This document shows, piece after piece, positions 25,000-38,130 of a stretch of 64,000 nt of DNA. Where the stretch lies: assembly GCF_963576545.1 (NCBI RefSeq), contig NW_026870418.1, forward strand, positions 310,001 to 374,000, given 5' to 3'. Every line of letters starts with the position of its first letter. Position 1 is the stretch's first letter. A program made the position numbers and the translations under genes. A model generated the notes under the pieces. The model searched no databases. It saw nothing but the letters and a program-made list of their open reading frames with translations, and was not told the origin of the DNA. Source of the stretch: Limanda limanda. Its lineage: Eukaryota; Chordata; Actinopteri; Pleuronectiformes; Pleuronectidae.

Positions 25000-27900
25000 T
25001 AAATGGGGTAGCGCGCATCGATCGGTACCATCCTTGAGCTTCTCCGACTTTCGGAAGGGTTAGGGTTAGGGTTAGGGATGAAAGCACATAGGAGAAAGAG
25101 ATATTCTTGAATAACTTTTTTTGTGAAGGTCGGAGAGACTTGGAAAGTGGTTGCATCTGGACTAATTTGGGTCCTGCGGATCGATTGGTACCATCCCCGA
25201 GCTTGTACGACCTTCGGAAGAGGTCGACCGACGAAATTCTCCCAAATCTGAGGAGATATTCTTGAATAACTTTTTTTGTGAAGGTCGGAGAGACTTGCAA
25301 GTAGGCTCTACCCCCACTAAATGGGGTAGCGCGCATCGATCGGTACCATCCTTGAGCTTCTCCGACTTTCGGAAGGGTTAGGGTTAGGGTTAGGGATGAA
25401 AGCACATAGGAGAAAGAGATATTCTTGAATAACTTTTTTTGTGAAGGTCGGAGAGACTTGGAAAGTGGTTGCATCTGGACTAATTTGGGTCCTGCGGATC
25501 GATTGGTACCATCCCCGAGCTTGTACGACCTTTGGAAGAGGTCGACCGACGAAATTCCCCCAAATCTGAGGAGATATTCTTGAATAACCTTTTTTGTGAA
25601 GGTCGGAGAGACTTGCAAGTAGGCTCTACCCCCACTAAATGGGGTTGCGCACATCGATCGGTACCATCCTTGAGCTTCTCCGACTTTCGGAAGGGTTAGG
25701 GTTAGGGTTAGGGATGAAAGCACATAGGAGAAAGAGATATTCTTGAATAACTTTTTTTGTGAAGGTCGGAGAGACTTGCAAGTAGGCTCTACCCCCACTA
25801 AATGGGGTAGCGCGCATCGATCGGTACCATCCTTGAGCTTCTCCGACTTTCGGAAGGGTTAGGGTTAGGGTTAGGGATGAAAGCACATAGGAGAAAGAGA
25901 TATTCTTGAATAACTTTTTTTGTGAAGGTCGGAGAGACTTGGAAAGTGGTTGCATCTGGACTAATTTGGGTCCTGCGGATCGATTGGTACCATCCCCGAG
26001 CTTGTACGACCTTCGGAAGAGGTCGACCGACGAAATTCCCCCAAATCTGAGGAGATATTCTTGAATAACTTTTTTTGTGAAGGTCGGAGAGACTTGCAAG
26101 TAGGCTCTACCCCCACTAAATGGGGTTGCGCGCATCGATCAGTACCATCCTTGAGCTTCTCCGACTTTTGGAAGGGTTAGGGTTAGGGATGAAAGCACAT
26201 AGGAGAAAGAGATATTCTTGAATAACTTTTTTTGTGAAGGTCGGAGAGACTTGCAAGTAGGCTCTACCCCCACTAAATGGGGTAGCGCGCATCGATCGGT
26301 ACCATCCTTGAGCTTCTCCGACTTTCGGAAGGGTTAGGGTTAGGGTTAGGGATGAAAGCACATAGGAGAAAGAGATATTCTTGAATAACTTTTTTTGTGA
26401 AGGTCGGAGAGACTTGCAAGTAGGCTCTACCCCCACTAAATGGGGTAGCGCGCATCGATCAGTACCATCCTTGAGCTTCTCCGACTTTCGGAAGGGTTAG
26501 GGTTAGGGATGAAAGCACATAGGAGAAAGAGATATTCTTGAATAACTTTTTTTGTGAAGGTCGGAGAGACTTGCAAGTAGGCTCTACCCCCACTAAATGG
26601 GGTAGCGCGCATCGATCGGTACCATCCTTGAGCTTCTCCGACTTTCGGAAGGGTTAGGGTTAGGGTTAGGGATGAAAGCACATAGGAGAAAGAGATATTC
26701 TTGAATAACTTTTTTTGTGAAGGTCGGAAAGACTTGGAAAGTGGTTGCATCTGGACTAATTTGGGTCCTGCGGATCGATTGGTACCATCCCCGAGCTTGT
26801 ACGACCTTCGGAAGAGGTCGACCGACGAAATTCCCCCAAATCTGAGGAGATATTCTTGAATAACTTTTTTTGTGAAGGTCGGAGAGACTTGCAAGTAGGC
26901 TCTACCCCCACTAAATGGGGTAGCGCGCATCGATCGGTACCATCCTTGAGCTTCTCCGACTTTCGGAAGGGTTAGGGTTAGGGATGAAAGCACATAGGAG
27001 AAAGAGATATTCTTGAATAACTTTTTTTGTGAAGGTCGGAGAGACTTGGAAAGTGGTTGCATCTGGACTAATTTGGGTCCTGCAGATCGATTGGTACCAT
27101 CCCCGAGCTTGTACGACCTTCGGAAGAGGTCGACCGACGAAATTCCCCCAAATCTGAGGAGATATTCTTGAATAACCTTTTTTGTGAAGGTCGGAGAGAC
27201 TTGCAAGTAGGCTCTACCCCCACTAAATGGGGTTGCGCGCATCGATCGGTACCATCCTTGAGCTTCTCCGACTTTCGGAAGGGTTAGGGTTAGGGTTAGG
27301 GATGAAAGCACATAGGAGAAAGAGATATTCTTGAATAACTTTTTTTGTGAAGGTCGGAGAGACTTGCAAGTAGGCTCTACCCCCACTAAATGGGGTAGCG
27401 CGCATCGATCGGTACCATCCTTGAGCTTCTCCGACTTTCGGAAGGGTTAGGGTTAGGGTTAGGGATGAAAGCACATAGGAGAAAGAGATATTCTTGAATA
27501 ACTTTTTTTGTGAAGGTCGGAGAGACTTGGAAAGTGGTTGCATCTGGACTAATTTGGGTCCTGCGGATCGATTGGTACCATCCCCGAGCTTGTACGACCT
27601 TCGGAAGAGGTCGACCGACGAAATTCCCCCAAATCTGAGGAGATATTCTTGAATAACTTTTTTTGTGAAGGTCGGAGAGACTTGCAAGTAGGCTCTACCC
27701 CCACTAAATGGGGTAGCGCGCATCGATCGGTACCATCCTTGAGCTTCTCCGACTTTCGGAAGGGTTAGGGTTAGGGTTAGGGATGAAAGCACATAGGAGA
27801 AAGAGATATTCTTGAATAACTTTTTTTGTGAAGGTCGGAGAGACTTGCAAGTAGGCTCTACCCCCACTAAATGGGGTAGCGCGCATCGATCGGTACCATC

Positions 27901-29571
27901 CTTGAGCTTCTCCGACTTTCGGAAGGGTTAGGGTTAGGGTTAGGGATGAAAGCACATAGGAGAAAGAGATATTCTTGAATAACTTTTTTTGTGAAGGTCG
28001 GAGAGACTTGGAAAGTGGTTGCATCTGGACTAATTTGGGTCCTGCAGATCGATTGGTACTATCCCCGAGCTTGTACGACCTTCGGAAGAGGTCGACCGAC
28101 GAAATTCCCCCAAATCTGAGGAGATATTCTTGAATAACTTTTTTTGTGAAGGTCGGAGAGACTTGCAAGTAGGCTCTACCCCCACTAAATGGGGTTGCGC
28201 GCATCGATCAGTACCATCCTTGAGCTTCTCCGACTTTTGGAAGGGTTAGGGTTAGGGTTAGGGATGAAAGCACATAGGAGAAAGAGATATTCTTGAATAA
28301 CTTTTTTTGTGAAGGTCGGAGAGACTTGCAAGTAGGCTCTACCCCCACTAAATGGGGTAGCGCGCATCGATCGGTACCATCCTTGAGCTTCTCCGACTTT
28401 CGGAAGGGTTAGGGTTAGGGTTAGGGATGAAAGCACATAGGAGAAAGAGATATTCTTGAATAACTTTTTTTGTGAAGGTCGGAGAGACTTGCAAGTAGGC
28501 TCTACCCCCACTAAATGGGGTAGCGCGCATCGATCGGTACCATCCTTGAGCTTCTCCGACTTTCGGAAGGGTTAGGGTTAGGGTTAGGGATGAAAGCACA
28601 TAGGAGAAAGAGATATTCTTGAATAACTTTTTTTGTGAAGGTCGGAGAGACTTGCAAGTAGGCTCTACCCCCACTAAATGGGGTAGCGCGCATCGATCGG
28701 TACCATCCTTGAGCTTCTCCGACTTTCGGAAGGGTTAGGGTTAGGGTTAGGGATGAAAGCACATAGGAGAAAGAGATATTCTTGAATAACTTTTTTTGTG
28801 AAGGTCGGAGAGACTTGGAAAGTGGTTGCATCTGGACTAATTTGGGTCCTGCGGATCGATTGGTACCATCCCCGAGCTTGTACGACCTTCGGAAGAGGTC
28901 GACCGACGAAATTCTCCCAAATCTGAGGAGATATTCTTGAATAACTTTTTTTGTGAAGGTCGGAGAGACTTGCAAGTAGGCTCTACCCCCACTAAATGGG
29001 GTAGCGCGCATCGATCGGTACCATCCTTGAGCTTCTCCGACTTTCGGAAGGGTTAGGGTTAGGGTTAGGGATGAAAGCACATAGGAGAAAGAGATATTCT
29101 TGAATAACTTTTTTTGTGAAGGTCGGAGAGACTTGAAAAGTGGTTGCATCTGGACTAATTTGGGTCCTGCGGATCGATTGGTACCATCCCCGAGCTTGTA
29201 CGACCTTTGGAAGAGGTCGACCGACGAAATTCCCCCAAATCTGAGGAGATATTCTTGAATAACCTTTTTTGTGAAGGTCGGAGAGACTTGCAAGTAGGCT
29301 CTACCCCCACTAAATGGGGTTGCGCACATCGATCGGTACCATCCTTGAGCTTCTCCGACTTTCGGAAGGGTTAGGGTTAGGGTTAGGGATGAAAGCACAT
29401 AGGAGAAAGAGATATTCTTGAATAACTTTTTTTGTGAAGGTCGGAGAGACTTGCAAGTAGGCTCTACCCCCACTAAATGGGGTAGCGCGCATCGATCGGT
29501 ACCATCCTTGAGCTTCTCCGACTTTCGGAAGGGTTAGGGTTAGGGTTAGGGATGAAAGCACATAGGAGAAA
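22222..29571 (+). repeat. 3675-bp higher-order repeat, two copies (HOR-II)
   Basis: Copies 22222-25896 and 25897-29571 each hold 7 B and 16 A units with A-run barcode 4,1,2,2,4,1,2. Shared rare marks are 'attctccc' in B (near 25,238 and 28,913), 'cctttggaag' (near 25,530 and 29,205) and 'gcgcacatcg' (near 25,648 and 29,323). The two copies have equal total length, but their three A157 units are placed differently: B spacings 801/312/481/481/801 against 795/312/481/481/807. Confidence 0.87.
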
Positions 29572-31010
29572 GAGATATTCTTGAATAACTTTTTTTGTGA
29601 AGGTCGGAGAGACTTGGAAAGTGGTTGCATCTGGACTAATTTGGGTCCTGCGGATCGATTGGTACCATCCCCGAGCTTGTACGACCTTCGGAAGAGGTCG
29701 ACCGACGAAATTCCCCCAAATCTGAGGAGATATTCTTGAATAACTTTTTTTGTGAAGGTCGGAGAGACTTGCAAGTAGGCTCTACCCCCACTAAATGGGG
29801 TTGCGCGCATCGATCAGTACCATCCTTGAGCTTCTCCGACTTTCGGAAGGGTTAGGGTTAGGGTTAGGGATGAAAGCACATAGGAGAAAGAGATATTCTT
29901 GAATAACTTTTTTTGTGAAGGTCGGAGAGACTTGCAAGTAGGCTCTACCCCCACTAAATGGGGTAGCGCGCATCGATCGGTACCATCCTTGAGCTTCTCC
30001 GACTTTCGGAAGGGTTAGGGTTAGGGATGAAAGCACATAGGAGAAAGAGATATTCTTGAATAACTTTTTTTGTGAAGGTCGGAGAGACTTGCAAGTAGGC
30101 TCTACCCCCACTAAATGGGGTAGCGCGCATCGATCGGTACCATCCTTGAGCTTCTCCGACTTTCGGAAGGGTTAGGGTTAGGGTTAGGGATGAAAGCACA
30201 TAGGAGAAAGAGATATTCTTGAATAACTTTTTTTGTGAAGGTCGGAGAGACTTGCAAGTAGGCTCTACCCCCACTAAATGGGGTAGCGCGCATAGATCGG
30301 TACCATCCTTGAGCTTCTCCGACTTTCGGAAGGGTTAGGGTTAGGGTTAGGGATGAAAGCACATAGGAGAAAGAGATATTCTTGAATAACTTTTTTTGTG
30401 AAGGTCGGAGAGACTTGGAAAGTGGTTGCATCTGGACTAATTTGGGTCCTGCGGATCGATTGGTACCATCCCCGAGCTTGTACGACCTTCGGAAGAGGTC
30501 GACCGACGAAATTCCCCCAAATCTGAGGAGATATTCTTGAATAACTTTTTTTGTGAAGGTCGGAGAGACTTGCAAGTAGGCTCTACCCCCACTAAATGGG
30601 GTTGCGCGCATCGATCAGTACCATCCTTGAGCTTCTCCGACTTTCGGAAGGGTTAGGGTTAGGGTTAGGGATGAAAGCACATAGGAGAAAGAGATATTCT
30701 TGAATAACTTTTTTTGTGAAGGTCGGAGAGACTTGCAAGTAGGCTCTACCCCCACTAAATGGGGTAGCGCGCATCGATCGGTACCATCCTTGAGCTTCTC
30801 CGACTTTCGGAAGGGTTAGGGTTAGGGATGAAAGCACATAGGAGAAAGAGATATTCTTGAATAACTTTTTTTGTGAAGGTCGGAGAGACTTGCAAGTAGG
30901 CTCTACCCCCACTAAATGGGGTAGCGCGCATCGATCGGTACCATCCTTGAGCTTCTCCGACTTTCGGAAGGGTTAGGGTTAGGGTTAGGGATGAAAGCAC
31001 ATAGGAGAAA
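29572..31010 (+). repeat. 801-bp duplication
   Basis: The order B, A, A157, A at 29572-30209 recurs from 30373, an offset of 801 bp. In both, the A following B carries ggggttg and 'atcagtacc'. A further A157 at 31011-31167 follows the second copy. The end of the second copy is approximate. Confidence 0.75.
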
Positions 31011-32145
31011 GAGATATTCTTGAATAACTTTTTTTGTGAAGGTCGGAGAGACTTGCAAGTAGGCTCTACCCCCACTAAATGGGATAGCGCGCATCGATCG
31101 GTACCATCCTTGAGCTTCTCCGACTTTCGGAAGGGTTAGGGTTAGGGATGAAAGCACATAGGAGAAAGAAATATTCTTGAATAACTTTTTTTGTGAAGGT
31201 CGGAGAGACTTGCAAGTAGGCTCTACCCCCACTAAATGGGGTAGCGCGCATCGATCGGTACCATCCTTGAGCTTCTCCGACTTTCGGAAGGGTTAGGGTT
31301 AGGGTTAGGGATGAAAGCACATAGGAGAAAGAGATATTCTTGAATAACTTTTTTTGTGAAGGTCGGAGAGACTTGCAAGTAGGCTCTACCCCCACTAAAT
31401 GGGGTAGCGCGCATCGATCGGTACCATCCTTGAGCTTCTCCGACTTTCGGAAGGGTTAGGGTTAGGGTTAGGGATGAAAGCACATAGGAGAAAGAGATAT
31501 TCTTGAATAACTTTTTTTGTGAAGGTCGGAGAGACTTGCAAGTAGGCTCTACCCCCACTAAATGGGGTAGCGCGCATCGATCGGTACCATCCTTGAGCTT
31601 CTCCGACTTTCGGAAGGGTTAGGGTTAGGGTTAGGGATGAAAGCACATAGGAGAAAGAGATATTCTTGAATAACTTTTTTTGTGAAGGTCGGAGAGACTT
31701 GCAAGTAGGCTCTACCCCCACTAAATGGGGTAGCGCGCATCGATCGGTACCATCCTTGAGCTTCTCCGACTTTCGGAAGGGTTAGGGTTAGGGTTAGGGA
31801 TGAAAGCACATAGGAGAAAGAGATATTCTTGAATAACTTTTTTTGTGAAGGTCGGAGAGACTTGCAAGTAGGCTCTACCCCCACTAAATGGGGTAGCGCG
31901 CATCGATCGGTACCATCCTTGAGCTTCTCCGACTTTCGGAAGGGTTAGGGTTAGGGTTAGGGATGAAAGCACATAGGAGAAAGAGATATTCTTGAATAAC
32001 TTTTTTTGTGAAGGTCGGAGAGACTTGCAAGTAGGCTCTACCCCCACTAAATGGGGTAGCGCGCATCGATCGGTACCATCCTTGAGCTTCTCCGACTTTC
32101 GGAAGGGTTAGGGTTAGGGTTAGGGATGAAAGCACATAGGAGAAA
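31011..32145 (+). repeat. B-free run of seven A units
   Basis: Seven consecutive A units from 31011, the last seven of the ten between the B at 30373 and the B at 32146. The first is an A157. Private changes in the stretch include 'gggatagc' near 31,081. The unit at 31168 carries 'agaaatattc', matched near 37,316 at a 6148-bp offset. Confidence 0.85.
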
Positions 32146-35100
32146 GAGATATTCTTGAATAACTTTTTTTGTGAAGGTCGGAGAGACTTGAAAAGTGGTT
32201 GCATCTGGACTAATTTGGGTCCTGCGGATCGATTGGTACCATCCCCGAGCTTGTACGACCTTCGAAAGAGGTCGACCGACGAAATTCCCCCAAATCTGAG
32301 GAGATATTCTTGAATAACTTTTTTTGTGAAGGTTGGAGAGACTTGCAAGTAGGCTCTACCCCCACTAAATGGGGTTGCGCGCATCGATCAGTACCATCCT
32401 TGAGCTTCTCCGACTTTCGGAAGGGTTAGGGTTAGGGTTAGGGATGAAAGCACATAGGAGAAAGAGATATTCTTGAATAACTTTTTTTGTGAAGGTCGGA
32501 GAGACTTGCAAGTAGGCTCTACCCCCACTAAATGGGGTAGCGCGCATCGATCGGTACCATCCTTGAGCTTCTCCGACTTTCGGAAGGGTTAGGGTTAGGG
32601 TTAGGGATGAAAGCACATAGGAGAAAGAGATATTCTTGAATAACTTTTTTTGTGAAGGTCGGAGAGACTTGCAAATAGGCTCTACCCCCACTAAATGGGG
32701 TAGCGCGCATCGATCGGTACCATCCTTGAGCTTCTCCGACTTTCGGAAGGGTTAGGGTTAGGGTTAGGGATGAAAGCACATAGGAGAAAGAGATATTCTT
32801 GAATAACTTTTTTTGTGAAGGTCGGAGAGACTTGCAAGTAGGCTCTACCCCCACTAAATGGGGTAGCGCGCATCGATCGGTACCATCCTTGAGCTTCTCC
32901 GACTTTCGGAAGGGTTAGGGTTAGGGTTAGGGATGAAAGCACATAAGAGAAAGAGATATTCTTGAATAACTTTTTTTTTGAAGGTCGGAGAGACTTGGAA
33001 AGTGGTTGCATCTGGACTAATTTGGGTCCTGCGGATCGATTGGTACCATCCCCGAGCTTGTACGACCTTCGGAAGAGGTCGACCGACGAAATTCCCCCAA
33101 ATCTGAGGAGATATTCTTGAATAACTTTTTTTGTGAAGGTCGGAGAGACTTGCAAGTAGGCTCTACCCCCACTAAATGGGGTTGCGCGCATCGATCAGTA
33201 CCATCCTTGAGCTTCTCCGACTTTCGGAAGGGTTAGGGTTAGGGTTAGGGATGAAAGCACATAGGAGAAAGAGATATTCTTGAATAACTTTTTTTGTGAA
33301 GGTCGGAGAGACTTGCAAGTAGGCTCTACCCCCACTAAATGGGGTAGCGCGCATCGATCATTACCATCCTTGAGCTTCTCCGACTTTCGGAAGGGTTAGG
33401 GTTAGGGTTAGGGATGAAAGCACATAGGAGAAAGAGATATTCTTGAATAACTTTTTTTGTGAAGGTCGGAGAGACTTGCAAGTAGGCTCTACCCCCACTA
33501 AATGGGGTAGCGCGCATCGATCGGTACCATCCTTGAGCTTCTCCGACTTTCGGAAGGGTTAGGGTTAGGGTTAGGGATGAAAGCACATAGGAGAAAGAGA
33601 TATTCTTGAATAACTTTTTTTGTGAAGGTCGGAGAGACTTGCAAGTAGGCTCTACCCCCACTAAATGGGGTAGCGCGCATCGATCGGTACCATCCTTGAG
33701 CTTCTCCGACTTTCGGAAGGGTTAGGGTTAGGGTTAGGGATGAAAGCACATAGGAGAAAGAGATATTCTTGAATAACTTTTTTTGTGAAGGTCGGAGAGA
33801 CTTGCAAGTAGGCTCTACCCCCACTAAATGGGGTAGCGCGCATCGATCGGTACCATCCTTGAGCTTCTCCGACTTTCGGAAGGGTTAGGGTTAGGGTTAG
33901 GGATGAAAGCACATAGGAGAAAGAGATATTCTTGAATAACTTTTTTTGTGAAGGTCGGAGAGACTTGCAAGTAGGCTCTACCCCCACTAAATGGGGTAGC
34001 GCGCATCGATCGGTACCATCCTTGAGCTTCTCCGACTTTCGGAAGGGTTAGGGTTAGGGTTAGGGATGAAAGCACATAGGAGAAAGAGATATTCTTGAAT
34101 AACTTTTTTTGTGAAGGTCGGAGAGACTTGCAAGTAGGCTCTACCCCCACTAAATGGGGTAGCGCGCATCGATCGGTACCATCCTTGAGCTTCTCCGACT
34201 TTCGGAAGGGTTAGGGTTAGGGTTAGGGATGAAAGCACATAGGAGAAAGAGATATTCTTGAATAACTTTTTTTGTGAAGGTCGGAGAGACTTGCAAGTAG
34301 GCTCTACCCCCACTAAATGGGGTAGCGCGCATCGATCGGTACCATCCTTGAGCTTCTCCGACTTTCGGAAGGGTTAGGGTTAGGGTTAGGGATGAAAGCA
34401 CATAGGAGAAAGAGATATTCTTGAATAACTTTTTTTGTGAAGGTCGGAGAGACTTGAAAAGTGGTTGCATCTGGACTAATTTGGGTCCTGCGGATCGATT
34501 GGTACCATCCCCGAGCTTGTACGACCTTCGAAAGAGGTCGACCGACGAAATTCCCCCAAATCTGAGGAGATATTCTTGAATAACTTTTTTTGTGAAGGTT
34601 GGAGAGACTTGCAAGTAGGCTCTACCCCCACTAAATGGGGTTGCGCGCATCGATCAGTACCATCCTTGAGCTTCTCCGACTTTCGGAAGGGTTAGGGTTA
34701 GGGTTAGGGATGAAAGCACATAGGAGAAAGAGATATTCTTGAATAACTTTTTTTGTGAAGGTCGGAGAGACTTGCAAGTAGGCTCTACCCCCACTAAATG
34801 GGGTAGCGCGCATCGATCGGTACCATCCTTGAGCTTCTCCGACTTTCGGAAGGGTTAGGGTTAGGGTTAGGGATGAAAGCACATAGGAGAAAGAGATATT
34901 CTTGAATAACTTTTTTTGTGAAGGTCGGAGAGACTTGCAAATAGGCTCTACCCCCACTAAATGGGGTAGCGCGCATCGATCGGTACCATCCTTGAGCTTC
35001 TCCGACTTTCGGAAGGGTTAGGGTTAGGGTTAGGGATGAAAGCACATAGGAGAAAGAGATATTCTTGAATAACTTTTTTTGTGAAGGTCGGAGAGACTTG

Positions 35101-36100
35101 CAAGTAGGCTCTACCCCCACTAAATGGGGTAGCGCGCATCGATCGGTACCATCCTTGAGCTTCTCCGACTTTCGGAAGGGTTAGGGTTAGGGTTAGGGAT
35201 GAAAGCACATAAGAGAAAGAGATATTCTTGAATAACTTTTTTTTTGAAGGTCGGAGAGACTTGGAAAGTGGTTGCATCTGGACTAATTTGGGTCCTGCGG
35301 ATCGATTGGTACCATCCCCGAGCTTGTACGACCTTCGGAAGAGGTCGACCGACGAAATTCCCCCAAATCTGAGGAGATATTCTTGAATAACTTTTTTTGT
35401 GAAGGTCGGAGAGACTTGCAAGTAGGCTCTACCCCCACTAAATGGGGTTGCGCGCATCGATCAGTACCATCCTTGAGCTTCTCCGACTTTCGGAAGGGTT
35501 AGGGTTAGGGTTAGGGATGAAAGCACATAGGAGAAAGAGATATTCTTGAATAACTTTTTTTGTGAAGGTCGGAGAGACTTGCAAGTAGGCTCTACCCCCA
35601 CTAAATGGGGTAGCGCGCATCGATCATTACCATCCTTGAGCTTCTCCGACTTTCGGAAGGGTTAGGGTTAGGGTTAGGGATGAAAGCACATAGGAGAAAG
35701 AGATATTCTTGAATAACTTTTTTTGTGAAGGTCGGAGAGACTTGCAAGTAGGCTCTACCCCCACTAAATGGGGTAGCGCGCATCGATCGGTACCATCCTT
35801 GAGCTTCTCCGACTTTCGGAAGGGTTAGGGTTAGGGTTAGGGATGAAAGCACATAGGAGAAAGAGATATTCTTGAATAACTTTTTTTGTGAAGGTCGGAG
35901 AGACTTGCAAGTAGGCTCTACCCCCACTAAATGGGGTAGCGCGCATCGATCGGTACCATCCTTGAGCTTCTCCGACTTTCGGAAGGGTTAGGGTTAGGGT
36001 TAGGGATGAAAGCACATAGGAGAAAGAGATATTCTTGAATAACTTTTTTTGTGAAGGTCGGAGAGACTTGCAAGTAGGCTCTCCCCCCACTAAATGGGGT
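32146..36100 (+). repeat. 2266-bp higher-order repeat, two copies (second incomplete)
   Basis: Copy 1 is 32146-34411 (2 B and 12 A, 14 monomers). Copy 2 starts at 34412 and matches to about 36.1 kb. Shared rare marks at exactly 2266 bp: 'cttgaaaag' in B, 'cgaaagagg', 'ggttggag', 'caaatagg', 'cataagag', a T9 tract replacing T7-g, and 'atcattacc' (33356 and 35622). A third, diverged copy starts at 42795 and has most but not all of these marks. Confidence 0.85.
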
Positions 36101-38130
36101 AGCGCGCATCGATCGGTACCATCTTTGAGCTTCTCCGACTTTCGGAAGGGTTAGGGTTAGGGTTAGGGATGAAAGCACATAGGAGAAAGAGATATTCTTG
36201 AATAACTTTTTTTGTGAAGGTCGGAGAGACTTGCAAGTAGGCTCTACCCCCACTAAATGGGGTAGCGCGCATCGATCGGTACCATCCTTGAGCTTCTCCG
36301 ACTTTCGGAAGGGTTAGGGTTAGGGTTAGGGATGAAAGCACATAGGAGAAAGAGATATTCTTGAATAACTTTTTTTGTGAAGGTCGGAGAGACTTGCAAG
36401 TAGGCTCTACCCCCACTAAATGGGGTAGCGCGCATCGATCGGTACCATCCTTGAGCTTCTCCGACTTTCGGAAGGGTTAGGGTTAGGGTTAGGGATGAAA
36501 GCACATAGGAGAAAGAGATATTCTTGAATAACTTTTTTTGTGAAGGTCGGAGAGACTTGGAAAGTGGTTGCATCTGGACTAATTTGGGTCCTGCGGATCG
36601 ATTGGTACCATCCCCGAGCTTGTACGACCTTCGGAAGAGGTCGACCGACGAAATTCCCCCAAATCTGAGGAGATATTCTTGAATAACTTTTTTTGTGAAG
36701 GTCGGAGAGACTTGCAAGTAGGCTCTACCCCCACTAAATGGGGTTGCGCGCATCGATCAGTACCATCCTTGAGCTTCTCCGACTTTCGGAAGGGTTAGGG
36801 TTAGGGTTAGGGATGAAAGCACATAGGAGAAAGAGATATTCTTGAATAACTTTTTTTGTGAAGGTCGGAGAGACTTGCAAGTAGGCTCTACCCCCACTAA
36901 ATGGGGTAGCGCGCATCGATCGGTACCATCCTTGAGCTTCTCCGACTTTCGGAAGGGTTAGGGTTAGGGTTAGGGATGAAAGCACATAGGAGAAAGAGAT
37001 ATTCTTGAATAACTTTTTTTGTGAAGGTCGGAGAGACTTGCAAGTAGGCTCTACCCCCACTAAATGGGGTAGCGCGCATCGATCGGTACCATCCTTGAGC
37101 TTCTCCGACTTTCGGAAGGGTTAGGGTTAGGGTTAGGGATGAAAGCACATAGGAGAAAGAGATATTCTTGAATAACTTTTTTTGTGAAGGTCGGAGAGAC
37201 TTGCAAGTAGGCTCTACCCCCACTAAATGGGGTAGCGCGCATCGATCGGTACCATCCTTGAGCTTCTCCGACTTTCGGAAGGGTTAGGGTTAGGGATGAA
37301 AGCACATAGGAGAAAGAAATATTCTTGAATAACTTTTTTTGTGAAGGTCGGAGAGACTTGCAAGTAGGCTCTACCCCCACTAAATGGGGTAGCGCGCATC
37401 GATCGGTACCATCCTTGAGCTTCTCCGACTTTCGGAAGGGTTAGGGTTAGGGTTAGGGATGAAAGCACATAGGAGAAAGAGATATTCTTGAATAACTTTT
37501 TTTGTGAAGGTCGGAGAGACTTGCAAGTAGGCTCTACCCCCACTAAATGGGGTAGCGCGCATCGATCGGTACCATCCTTGAGCTTCTCCGACTTTCGGAA
37601 GGGTTAGGGTTAGGGTTAGGGATGAAAGCACATAGGAGAAAGAGATATTCTTGAATAACTTTTTTTGTGAAGGTCGGAGAGACTTGCAAGTAGGCTCTAC
37701 CCCCACTAAATGGGGTAGCGCGCATCGATCGGTACCATCTTTGAGCTTCTCCGACTTTCGGAAGGGTTAGGGTTAGGGTTAGGGATGAAAGCACATAGGA
37801 GAAAGAGATATTCTTGAATAACTTTTTTTGTGAAGGTCGGAGAGACTTGCAAGTAGGCTCTACCCCCACTAAATGGGGTAGCGCGCATCGATCGGTACCA
37901 TCCTTGAGCTTCTCCGACTTTCGGAAGGGTTAGGGTTAGGGTTAGGGATGAAAGCACATAGGAGAAAGAGATATTCTTGAATAACTTTTTTTGTGAAGGT
38001 CGGAGAGACTTGCAAGTAGGCTCTACCCCCACTAAATGGGGTAGCGCGCATCGATCGGTACCATCCTTGAGCTTCTCCGACTTTCGGAAGGGTTAGGGTT
38101 AGGGTTAGGGATGAAAGCACATAGGAGAAA
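36100..38130 (+). repeat. A-rich stretch with a single B, homologous to 44.5-46.5 kb
   Basis: It contains one B (36515-36669), one A157 (short block at 37281) and otherwise standard A units. It matches 44.5-46.5 kb at offsets of 8383 and then 8389 bp; the 6-bp step is the A157 absent from the right-hand copy. Shared marks are 'accatctttg' and 'agaaatattc'. A run of eight C ('ctccccccac') near 36,082 is private. Confidence 0.8.

Noticed and set aside
24836..25798. Long minus-strand open reading frames (up to 320 codons; similar ones at 28511-29473 and 40771-41733, and many of 60-214 codons).
   Set aside because: They are made only of satellite monomers. The C-rich telomere strand reads as Leu-Thr or Pro-Asn repeats with no stop in two frames, and 163, 157 and 155 bp all shift frame, so each frame soon meets a stop. 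There is no codon bias, no conserved start context and no unique sequence. Only the 318-bp AB dimer keeps frame, which explains why the longest frames sit where AB dimers repeat.
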